A stretch of 12,579 nucleotides of DNA, taken from Candidatus Coatesiibacteriota bacterium (GTDB taxonomy: Bacteria > Oederibacteriota > CAKKQC01). The position numbers and the translations under genes are program-made. Shown here piece after piece: positions 1-6,511 of this stretch; position 1 is the first letter of the stretch; each line of letters starts with the position of its first letter. The stretch is from NCBI GenBank assembly GCA_023265785.1, contig JAHFSL010000005.1, positions 8,371 to 20,949 of the forward strand. Reading direction: 5' to 3'. The notes beneath the pieces are model-generated. The model was not told the DNA's origin, did no database searches, and saw only the letters and a list, made by a program, of their open reading frames with translations.

Positions 1-93
1 CTCGTGGACCGGGAGAAGCTGGGGCCCCCGCCCGGCAAGCCCATCCGCGTGAAGAAGGAAGCCAAAGAGAAGGAAGGTGCCGGAGCCAAATAG
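1..93 (+). CDS. C-terminal end of an unidentified protein (5' end outside window)
   Basis: Frame 1 is open from the first base to a TAG at 91-93 and gives 30 residues. The tail has a proline/glycine stretch (GPPPGKP) followed by a lysine/glutamate-rich end (VKKEAKEKEGAGAK). Such charged, low-complexity tails are common and name no family. The frame overlaps the start of hisS by 17 bases, the same compact style as the genes downstream, so it is probably the preceding gene of the operon. The function cannot be told from this fragment. Confidence 0.6.
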   Translation, partial: LVDREKLGPPPGKPIRVKKEAKEKEGAGAK

Positions 94-1354
94 CCGGCCG
101 CGGAAGATCCAGAGCGTCCGGGGGACGCACGATCTCCTGCCGGTGGAGGCGGCACGCTGGCACGCCGCGGAACTCACCATCCGCGGCGTGCTGGCGCGGT
201 ACGGGTTCGGCGAGGTGCGGACGCCGGTGTTCGAAGAGGCCGACCTGTTCCGCCGACCGCTGGGCGAGGGTTCGGATGTGGTCGCCAAGGAACTGTACGA
301 GTTTACGGACAAGGGGGGCGACCGCCTCGCCCTGCGGCCGGAGGGGACCGCCCCCGTGGTGCGGGCCTTCATCGAGCATAGCCTCCACCAGCAGGGCGGG
401 CGCCACAAGCTGTTCTACCTGGGGCCCATCTTCCGGTATGACCGTCCGCAGAAGGGCCGCTACCGCCAGCACCATCAGGTGGGCGTCGAGGCGTTCGGGA
501 ACGGCGCGCCGTCGCAGGATGCCGAGGTGATGGCCGCTGGCGATGCCGTCCTGGCCAGCCTGGGGGTAACCGGGTACGAGCGACGGATCAATACGAACGG
601 CGATCCCGCCTGCCGTCCCGCGTATGAAACCGCCCTGCGCGCCTGGGTGGCGGAGCGCAAGGACCGGTTGTGCCGGGACTGCGCGGGGCCCCGGCTCGAG
701 CACAATGTCATGCGGGTCCTGGACTGCAAGGTGGAATCCTGCCGGACCGCGACCGCCGATGCGCCGCGGCTGATGGATCACCTGTGCCCGGCCTGCCGGA
801 CGCATCATGACGCCGTCCTCTCCTGCCTGCGCACGCTGGGGATCGAGGTCGTTCCGGACCCGCGGCTGGTCCGGGGCTTCGACTACTACTCCCGGACCTG
901 CTTCGAATATGTCCCGCACGACGCCGGACAGCAGGGCACCCTCCTCGGCGGGGGGCGGTACGACGGGCTGGTGGAGTTGCTGGGCGGCCCGGCCACCCCG
1001 GCGGTCGGGTGGGGGATGGGCCTGGAGCGCGTCCTCGCGGCCGCGCCTGCGGCGCCGTCCGCTGCCGCCCTCACGGCCTATGTCCTTTCCACCGCCCCGG
1101 CCGCCTTTGGTCGCGCCCTGGCACTCGCCCAGGCCTTGCGCCGGGCCGGGGTGGCCTGCGAACTGGGGGCCGAAGGCAAGAGTCTCAACAGCCAGCTGCG
1201 GGCCTCCGGCACTTGCGGGGCGGCGTGGGCGGTTTTCGTGGGGGAGGGCGCAAGTCCCATCGGGCTCAAGGATCTGGCCACGCACGCCCAGGAGGACCTC
1301 CCCGAGGCCGAGCTCCTCCGGCGGCTCGCCCCGCCGGGGGCGGTGATAGGCTAG
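77..1354 (+). CDS. hisS: Histidyl-tRNA synthetase (class II)
   Basis: Charges tRNA-His with histidine in the cytoplasm, using ATP. The 425-residue length is normal for the family. Class II signatures appear in order: the N-terminal VRGTHDLLP (residues 14-22), LALRPEGTAPVVRAF near 84-98, motif 2 YLGPIFRYDRPQKGRYRQ (about 114-131), the HisRS-specific LVRGFDYYSRTCFE (about 264-277), GGGRYDGL (about 291-298) and motif 3 GWGMGLERVL (about 311-320). The C-terminal anticodon-binding domain follows from about 335. The insertion between motif 2 and the HisA loop holds cysteine pairs (LCRDC, DCKVESC, LCPAC, about 198-240) that look like a zinc site; I recall this type from other bacterial HisRS. The start is GTG at 77, inside the end of the preceding gene. 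The TAG stop is followed directly by the GTG of aspS. Confidence 0.97.
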   Translation: MPEPNSRPRKIQSVRGTHDLLPVEAARWHAAELTIRGVLARYGFGEVRTPVFEEADLFRRPLGEGSDVVAKELYEFTDKGGDRLALRPEGTAPVVRAFIEHSLHQQGGRHKLFYLGPIFRYDRPQKGRYRQHHQVGVEAFGNGAPSQDAEVMAAGDAVLASLGVTGYERRINTNGDPACRPAYETALRAWVAERKDRLCRDCAGPRLEHNVMRVLDCKVESCRTATADAPRLMDHLCPACRTHHDAVLSCLRTLGIEVVPDPRLVRGFDYYSRTCFEYVPHDAGQQGTLLGGGRYDGLVELLGGPATPAVGWGMGLERVLAAAPAAPSAAALTAYVLSTAPAAFGRALALAQALRRAGVACELGAEGKSLNSQLRASGTCGAAWAVFVGEGASPIGLKDLATHAQEDLPEAELLRRLAPPGAVIG

Positions 1355-3154
1355 GTGGTCATGACCCATTCCGCGGAATACCGGACCCACACCTGCGGCG
1401 AACTGCGTCCCGCGCACGCCGGCCAGCGCGTGCGCCTGTCGGGCTGGCTCCACAACCGGCGGGACCTGGGCGGCGTCCTCTTTCTCGACCTGCGCGACCA
1501 CTATGGGCTGGTCCAACTGGTGGTGGCCCCCGGGGCCGCCTGCCATGAACTGCTGAGCCACCAGACCAAGGAGAGCGTGATCCGGGTTGACGGGGACGTG
1601 GCGGCCCGTGAGGCGACGACCGTGAATCCGGCGCTGGAGACCGGTGGGATTGAAGTCAAGGTGGACGCCTGCGAGGTGCTCAGCCGGGCCGAGGCCCTGC
1701 CGTTCAGCGTGTTCCCCGACCAGGAGGCGCCGGAGGACCTGCGGCTGGCGTACCGGTACCTGGACCTGCGCAAGGCCAAGATGCACGCGAACATCATGAC
1801 CCGGACCCGGGTGATCACCAGGGTCCGTGAGGAAATGCAGGCGGCCGGATTCACCGAGCTCAACACGCCGATCCTCACCAGTTCCAGCCCCGAGGGGGCG
1901 AGGGATTTCCTGGTGCCCTCCCGCATGCATCCGGGCCACTTCTACGCCTTGCCGCAGGCCCCCCAGCAGTTCAAGCAGTTGTTCATGGTGGCCGGCTTCG
2001 ACCGCTATTTCCAGATTGCGCCCTGCTTCCGCGATGAGGACAGCCGGGCCGATCGCTCGCCGGGCGAGTTCTACCAGCTGGATATGGAAATGAGTTTCGC
2101 CACCCAGGAGGATGTCTTCGCGGTCGTGGAAACCGTCCTGCCCAACGTGTTCAACGCGTTTGCCGGCGACCGGAAGGTCACGGCGGCTCCGTTTCCGCGC
2201 TACACATTCGCCGAGACGATGCTGAAATTCGGGACGGATAAGCCGGACCTGCGCGTGCCCCTTGAGATGCGTGACCTGACGGCCCTGCTCGAGCCGGTCG
2301 TGCCCTTCTTCAAGGGCAAGGCCGTCCGCGCCCTGCCCGCACCCGGGGGGGCGACGCGGCCCCGGTCGTTCTTTGACGAGACCGTCGCCCGCGCGACGCA
2401 GGAGGGGGCTGATGGTCTGGGATATATTTCCCTCAAGCCCGGGGCAGGGCTGGCGGGCCCGCTCGCCAAGTTCATCCCGGACGACCTGAAGCCACGCGTG
2501 ATCGAGGCCTGCGGCCTGCGCGAGGGCGATGCCGCCTTCTTTTACGCATCCGCGCATCCTGCGGCCCTCCACGGGGTCCTCGCGCCCCTCCGCAAGCATG
2601 TGGGAACCGTCCTCGGACTCACGGAGCAGGATGTCTTCAAGTTCTGCTGGATCGTGGACTTCCCGATGTACGAGACGGACAAGGAGACGGGGCAGGTGGC
2701 GTTCAGCCACAATCCGTTCTCGATGCCGCAGGGGGGCCTGGAGGCCCTCAATGCGGGGAACCCGCTGGCGGTGAAGGCCTACCAGTACGACATCGTGTGC
2801 AACGGCATTGAGCTGTCATCGGGCGCGATCCGGAACCACCGCCCGGAGATCCTGTACCGGGCGTTCGAGATCGCCGGCTACCCCAAGGAGGTCGTGGACG
2901 AGAAGTTTCCGGCGCTCGCGCGGGCCTTCCGGTACGGGCCCCCGCCGCACGGCGGAATCGCGCCCGGGATTGACCGCATCGTCATGCTGCTGACCGGGGA
3001 GGACAACATCCGGGAGACGATCGCGTTCCCGCTCAACCAGCGGGCGCAGGATCTCATGATGGGCGCACCGGGTCGCGTCACGGACAAGCAGCTCAAGGAT
3101 CTCCATATCCGGGTGGTCGAGCCGCCGCGGGCCGAGGGGGCGGGTGGTCGCTAG
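1355..3154 (+). CDS. aspS: Aspartyl-tRNA synthetase, bacterial type with GAD insertion
   Basis: Charges tRNA-Asp (possibly also tRNA-Asn) with aspartate. At 599 residues it has the bacterial length. Domains in order: an N-terminal OB-fold anticodon-binding domain with SGWLHNRRDLGGVLFLDLRD (29-48), a catalytic core with LAYRYLDLRK and SSPEGARDFLVPSR, motif 2 with FRDEDSRADRSPGEF (from F225), a GAD insertion (about 290-420), and motif 3 GGIAPGIDRIVML (533-545). The first codon is GTG at 1355, abutting the hisS stop. ATG at 1361, with GGTGG just upstream, is an equally reasonable start and would remove two residues. Leu38 matches discriminating enzymes, but Thr88 sits where known enzymes usually carry Lys or Gly, so tRNA-Asn misacylation is undecided. 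No gatCAB genes lie in the window. The 3' end overlaps phoH by 11 bases. Confidence 0.97.
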   Translation: MVMTHSAEYRTHTCGELRPAHAGQRVRLSGWLHNRRDLGGVLFLDLRDHYGLVQLVVAPGAACHELLSHQTKESVIRVDGDVAAREATTVNPALETGGIEVKVDACEVLSRAEALPFSVFPDQEAPEDLRLAYRYLDLRKAKMHANIMTRTRVITRVREEMQAAGFTELNTPILTSSSPEGARDFLVPSRMHPGHFYALPQAPQQFKQLFMVAGFDRYFQIAPCFRDEDSRADRSPGEFYQLDMEMSFATQEDVFAVVETVLPNVFNAFAGDRKVTAAPFPRYTFAETMLKFGTDKPDLRVPLEMRDLTALLEPVVPFFKGKAVRALPAPGGATRPRSFFDETVARATQEGADGLGYISLKPGAGLAGPLAKFIPDDLKPRVIEACGLREGDAAFFYASAHPAALHGVLAPLRKHVGTVLGLTEQDVFKFCWIVDFPMYETDKETGQVAFSHNPFSMPQGGLEALNAGNPLAVKAYQYDIVCNGIELSSGAIRNHRPEILYRAFEIAGYPKEVVDEKFPALARAFRYGPPPHGGIAPGIDRIVMLLTGEDNIRETIAFPLNQRAQDLMMGAPGRVTDKQLKDLHIRVVEPPRAEGAGGR

Positions 3155-4091
3155 GGTCGTCTTTCCGTCCGGCCCGGGCCTGTCGCTCATCTTCGGCTAT
3201 CGTGAGGAGCACCTGCGCCATCTTGAGGCCCTGCTGGGCGTCCGGCTCTCCGCCCGCGGCAATGAGGTGGCGGTGCGTGGCGGCATGCGGCCGGTGAATG
3301 AGGCGGTGCGCGTGCTGGAACGGATGCGCGAGGCGCGCTCACCGCTGACCCCCGAGGCGGTCCGGAAGTTCACCGGCAACGGGGCCCGGGCGGCCCTGCC
3401 GGAAGCCGGGGCGGAGGGGACCGTCCGCACGCCGCGGGAAACCATCATGCCCCGGGGCGAGCGGCAGGCCGCCTACCTCACGGCCATCCGCGAGTGCGAT
3501 GTGGTCTTCGGGGTCGGGCCGGCGGGGACCGGCAAGACCTACCTGGCTGTTGCCTGTGCGCTGGCCGCGTACGCGGAGCGTCGGGCGGACCGGATCGTGC
3601 TGGTCCGTCCCGTGGTCGAGGCGGGGGAGCGGCTGGGGTTCCTGCCGGGGGACATCCGGGACAAGGTCAATCCCTACATGCGCCCGCTTCACGATGCCCT
3701 GCAGGTCATGCTTGAACCGGCGGCCCTGCGGCGGATGGTCAGCGAGGAGGCCGTGGAAATCGCGCCCCTGGCCTACATGCGCGGGCGGACCCTGAACCGG
3801 TCGTTCGTCATTCTCGATGAGGCCCAGAACACCACCGTGGAGCAGATGAAGATGTTCCTCACGCGGCTGGGTGCGGGATCGCGCATGGTGGTGACGGGGG
3901 ACGACACCCAGACCGACCTGGCCCCGGGCGTCAGGTCGGGGCTCGCGCACGCCGCGGGCCTCCTCGGGGATGTGCCCGGGCTGGCGGTCATCCGGTTCCT
4001 CCCGGCGGATGTGGTGCGGCATGCCATGGTCCAGCGGATTCTCGAGTCCTACGAGGCCGAGGGGCGCGGGCGGCGGCGCGGCACCACCTGA
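3144..4091 (+). CDS. phoH: PhoH-family ATPase (PhoH-like/YbeZ)
   Basis: A cytoplasmic P-loop NTPase of the PhoH/YbeZ family, thought to act in RNA metabolism together with YbeY; its precise reaction is poorly defined. The 315-residue length is typical. Residues 10-62 form a small N-terminal KH-like region (GYREEHLRHLEALLGVRLSA). The ATPase follows: the Q-motif-like RGERQAAYLTAIRE (104-117), Walker A GPAGTGKT (125-132), RPVVEAGERLGFLPGDIRDK (155-174), Walker B FVILDEAQNTT (221-231), and a sensor region TGDDTQTDLAPG (251-262). The last is usually TGDxTQIDLP, so this is a mild variant. The GTG start at 3144 lies inside the aspS end (11-base overlap), and ybeY follows after 20 bases. PhoH followed directly by ybeY, without the 7TM-HD phosphohydrolase gene found between them in many Gram-positives, resembles the proteobacterial order. 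Confidence 0.93.
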   Translation: MVARVVFPSGPGLSLIFGYREEHLRHLEALLGVRLSARGNEVAVRGGMRPVNEAVRVLERMREARSPLTPEAVRKFTGNGARAALPEAGAEGTVRTPRETIMPRGERQAAYLTAIRECDVVFGVGPAGTGKTYLAVACALAAYAERRADRIVLVRPVVEAGERLGFLPGDIRDKVNPYMRPLHDALQVMLEPAALRRMVSEEAVEIAPLAYMRGRTLNRSFVILDEAQNTTVEQMKMFLTRLGAGSRMVVTGDDTQTDLAPGVRSGLAHAAGLLGDVPGLAVIRFLPADVVRHAMVQRILESYEAEGRGRRRGTT

Positions 4092-4111
4092 ACCCGCGAC
4101 CGGGGGTTGAC

Positions 4112-4528
4112 GTGAATGGGTTTGCGGATGCCGCCGCACGGCGGACGGTCGCGGGCGCGGTTCGGGGGGCGCTGGGGGACATGAGATGTCGGCGGGCGGG
4201 GATCACCTGCGTGGCGGTCAGTCCTTCCGAGTCGGCCCGGCTGAACCGGGCCTGGCGCGGGCGAAACAAGCCGGCGGACGTCCTCTCCTTCGGCGCCCCC
4301 CCGGCCGTGCCCGGCGCCGGCCCGGGCGGGGAGATTATGTTGTGCCTGCCGCTGATCCGCCGGCGTGCCCGCCGGCTCGGCCTGGCACCCTCCCGGTGGC
4401 TCCGGGACCTGGCGGTCCACGGCCTGCTCCATGTCCTGGGGTATCACCATGATTCGCCGGCCGCCGGGGCCGAGATGTTCGCCGTGCAGGCGGCGCTCAC
4501 CCGTCCCGGCCGGCGCCGGTCGGCGTGA
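4112..4528 (+). CDS. ybeY: Endoribonuclease YbeY (rRNA maturation factor)
   Basis: A zinc-dependent single-strand endoribonuclease of the UPF0054 family, involved in 16S rRNA 3'-end maturation and ribosome quality control. At 138 residues it is near the short end of the family. Diagnostic segments are LNRAWRGRNKPADVLSF (44-60), GGEIMLCLPLI (72-82), and the metal site VHGLLHVLGYHHD (102-114), which keeps the H-x3-H-x5-H ligands at His103, His107 and His113. The common GYDH reads GYHH here. A basic tail RPGRRRSA ends the protein. Start: GTG at 4112 with the purine-rich CGGGGG about five bases upstream; I see no better start. The stop overlaps the next start as GTGA (4525-4528), a classic coupling arrangement. 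Neighbouring phoH is its usual partner. Confidence 0.95.
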   Translation: MNGFADAAARRTVAGAVRGALGDMRCRRAGITCVAVSPSESARLNRAWRGRNKPADVLSFGAPPAVPGAGPGGEIMLCLPLIRRRARRLGLAPSRWLRDLAVHGLLHVLGYHHDSPAAGAEMFAVQAALTRPGRRRSA

Positions 4529-4665
4529 CGGCCCTGGCCCTGATCGGCGGCCTGTTCTCGGGCCTGCTGTCCATCCCGATCTTCATCCTGGTCAATGCCC
4601 TCTTCGTGGCGGTGGAGTTCTCGCTCGTCTCGGTGCGGCGCAGTCAGGTGCGCGAACTCGCCTAG
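4525..4665 (+). CDS. N-terminal fragment of CNNM-family protein, ending at in-frame TAG
   Basis: GTG at 4525 overlaps the ybeY stop (GTGA) and opens a 46-residue frame that ends at TAG 4663-4665. The product is one long hydrophobic segment (about residues 4-37, with SIPIFILVNALFVAVEFSLV) and then VRRSQVRELA. This matches the first transmembrane helix and the start of the first cytoplasmic stretch of CNNM/HlyC-type proteins. The frame continues past the TAG without any shift, directly into the rest of the same domain (next feature), so this is the 5' part of one gene with a nonsense codon inside. Possibilities are a recent nonsense mutation, a base-call or assembly error, occasional readthrough, or a functional split. 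Confidence 0.7.
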   Translation: MTALALIGGLFSGLLSIPIFILVNALFVAVEFSLVSVRRSQVRELA

Positions 4666-4671
4666 CAGGGG

Positions 4672-5634
4672 GTGCCCGGCGGGCGGGCCCTCGAGCGCAC
4701 CATCGTGGCCCTGGACCGCTACATTGCCGCCACTCAGCTCGGCATCACCCTGGCTTCGCTCGGGCTGGGCTGGCTCGGTGAGCCTGCGCTGGCGAGAACG
4801 CTGGTCCCGGTCTGTGAACGGCTCCTGGAACCCGGAATCTCGGGTGTCGCCGCCCACACGGTGGCATTCGCCCTCGCGCTCCTGGGCATCGCCTTTCTCC
4901 ATGTCATCCTCGGTGAACTGGTTCCCAAGACCGTGGCCATTCAGGCACCCGACCGGGTGGCCCTCTGGCTGGTCCGCCCCCTGCGGGGATTCGAGCGGGT
5001 CTTCCGTCCGTTCATCTGGCTCCTCAACGGCTCCGGCAACCTGATCGTGCGGGCGGCGGGATTCAGCCCCCCGCGGGGTCTCCAGGTCCAGGTGCATTCG
5101 GTGACGGAGCTGGGCCACCTCGTGGAAGCCTCGGAACAGGCGGGCGTCCTGGAGCGGCAGGAGCGGGACATGGTGCAGGGCGTCCTGAAATTCGGCGACC
5201 TGACCGTGGAGCGGATCATGGTGCCCCGGGCCGGGATCGTGAGCGTCCGCGTGACCGAACCGGCGGAGCGCATCATTCAGGCGGCACTCGAAAGCGGGTA
5301 CTCGCGCCTGCCGGTGTACGAGACGTCGCCGGACGAGGTGACGGGCATCCTGAACACCAAGGACCTGTTGAGCTTCATGTCGGAAACCGAGCGCGGCCTC
5401 ATGGTGGTGCAGGACCTGGTGCGCGAGCCCCACTTCATCCGTACCGGGGCCCGCCTTCTCGACCTGCTTCGCGAATTCCAGCAGGGCGAGCACCACCTGG
5501 CCCTGGTGCTCGACGACGAGGGCGAGCTGGTCGGCCTCGTGACCCTGGAGGACCTGCTCGAGGAAATCGTGGGCGAGATCCGGGACGAATATGACACCGG
5601 TGAGGCTCCGCCGCCTGCCGGCTTTTCCGGCTAG
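4672..5634 (+). CDS. CNNM/CBS-pair membrane protein (CorC/HlyC-like), body after an in-frame TAG
   Basis: The family comprises inner-membrane CNNM proteins with cytoplasmic CBS pairs, usually linked to magnesium or other cation transport. This part gives 320 residues from GTG 4672, only six bases after the TAG, so reinitiation is conceivable. Numbered from GTG 4525, visible parts are the family segment ATQLGITLASLGLGWLGEPA, a hydrophobic helix ending in LHVILGELVPKTVAIQ (the conserved ELVPKT), a further hydrophobic stretch, CBS1 (about 231-290, IMVPRAG...SRLPVYE) and CBS2 (about 303-353, LVLDDEGELVGLVTLEDLLE). The protein stops about 15 residues after CBS2, so the C-terminal CorC_HlyC domain of longer members is missing. 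Without residues 1-46 it lacks the first transmembrane helix. The domain is otherwise well conserved, which argues for a recent or artefactual stop. It is the last gene of the operon. Confidence 0.85.
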   Translation: MPGGRALERTIVALDRYIAATQLGITLASLGLGWLGEPALARTLVPVCERLLEPGISGVAAHTVAFALALLGIAFLHVILGELVPKTVAIQAPDRVALWLVRPLRGFERVFRPFIWLLNGSGNLIVRAAGFSPPRGLQVQVHSVTELGHLVEASEQAGVLERQERDMVQGVLKFGDLTVERIMVPRAGIVSVRVTEPAERIIQAALESGYSRLPVYETSPDEVTGILNTKDLLSFMSETERGLMVVQDLVREPHFIRTGARLLDLLREFQQGEHHLALVLDDEGELVGLVTLEDLLEEIVGEIRDEYDTGEAPPPAGFSG

Positions 5635-5663
5635 AGGCGCACCGGCGGGCCCCCCGGGGGCCG

Positions 5664-5690
5664 TTCAGGGCAAACGGCTTCTGCTACAAT
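5664..5690 (+). promoter_or_regulatory. Probable extended -10 promoter for the cytochrome-bamA unit
   Basis: TGCTACAAT at 5682-5690 has the TGn extension and a five-of-six match to TATAAT. The -35 region is weak (TTCAGG at 5664-5669, 15-base spacer), as is common with extended -10 promoters. Transcription would start near 5697, three to five bases before ATG 5701. No Shine-Dalgarno sequence lies in between, so the mRNA may be effectively leaderless. The call rests on motif match and position; sigma-70 type recognition is assumed. Confidence 0.55.
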
Positions 5691-5700
5691 AGCGCGCATT

Positions 5701-6471
5701 ATGAAGCCCATGGCCGTCCTCGTGGCGCTCGCGCTGGGGCCCGTGGCCCGGCCGGTGGCCGCCGCGCCGGCCGTGTCCGGACCCCGGATTGAGGCCGACG
5801 CGGCGGAGTTCTCGTTCGGCCGGGTGCCCAACGACCGGGCCGTCGAACATGTCTTCAAGATCAGGAATGCCGGCACCAAGCCCCTGGTGATCACCCGGGT
5901 GCAGACTTCCTGCGGCTGTACCGCCGCGATGATGGAGACCTCGGTGGTGGACCCGGGCCAGACCGGTCGCCTGCGGGTTTCCTTCAACCCGCACGGGCAG
6001 AAGCAGGTCGTGACCCGGACGGTCACGGTGTACTCCAACGATGCCGTTCAGCCGACCCTCGCCCTCAAGGTGACCGCCGAAGTCGTGCCCGCCGGCGACG
6101 AGAAGAAGGCCCCCGAGCCCTCCAAGCGCGCCCATGCCCGGGAAGCAAAGCTGGTGTTTTCGACGGCCTGCCTCAAGTGTCACGGGCCGAAATCTTCCGG
6201 CGAGTCGGGCGCCCACCTGTATGCGTCCGCCTGTGTGGCATGCCACGGCGCATCCGGGGCCGGCGTTCGGCTGGGTGATGAGGTCATTGGCCCGCCGCTC
6301 CGGCTGGCCGGCATGAGCGTCAAGAGCGGTCCCGGATTGACCCAGACCGTGCAGGCGGGGACGGGGCATCCCGCCATGCCCGGGTACGGCAAGGCCTATG
6401 GGGGACCGCTGACCGATGCCCAGGTGGCCTCGCTCGTCGACCTGATCCTGAAGAATTTCGCCGCCAGGTAG
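5701..6471 (+). CDS. Secreted DUF1573 - cytochrome c fusion protein
   Basis: Predicted periplasmic electron-transfer or redox-linked protein of 256 residues; its exact partner is unknown. Residues 1-22 form a signal peptide (MKPMAVLVALAL, cleavage after VAAA). Residues about 30-128 form a DUF1573 Ig-like domain: AEFSFGRVPNDRAVEHVFKI, the conserved TSCGCT with Cys71 and Cys73, VDPGQTGRLRVSF and VYSNDAVQPTLALKV. A charged linker (131-148) leads to a C-terminal cytochrome c region with two heme-attachment motifs, CLKCH (157-161) and CVACH (178-182). The second has a full class I context (LYASACVACHGASGAG, GPPL, then MPGYG with Met226 as likely axial ligand, then a C-terminal helix LTDAQVASLVDLIL). 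The first lacks an obvious module of its own. ATG 5701 is chosen for the signal peptide and promoter spacing. The bamA frame follows within 40 bases. Confidence 0.88.
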   Translation: MKPMAVLVALALGPVARPVAAAPAVSGPRIEADAAEFSFGRVPNDRAVEHVFKIRNAGTKPLVITRVQTSCGCTAAMMETSVVDPGQTGRLRVSFNPHGQKQVVTRTVTVYSNDAVQPTLALKVTAEVVPAGDEKKAPEPSKRAHAREAKLVFSTACLKCHGPKSSGESGAHLYASACVACHGASGAGVRLGDEVIGPPLRLAGMSVKSGPGLTQTVQAGTGHPAMPGYGKAYGGPLTDAQVASLVDLILKNFAAR

Positions 6472-6511
6472 GAAGACGGCTCCCGCCGGACTGCTCCTGT
6501 CTGCCGCCGCT

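Noticed and set aside
4663..4665. TAG as a genome-wide sense codon
   Set aside because: TAG ends the genes at 93, 1354, 3154, 5634, 6471 and 9010, and readthrough there would run into neighbouring coding sequence in the wrong context.
4444..5496. Minus-strand frame of 350 codons opposite the CNNM gene
   Set aside because: The His/Gln/Asp-rich product mirrors the codon bias of the true gene and has no recognisable motif.
5648..5662. GC-only palindrome as a transcription terminator after the CNNM gene
   Set aside because: The two arms leave a loop of one base and no T-run follows; it lies directly upstream of the promoter, so it may have another role or none.
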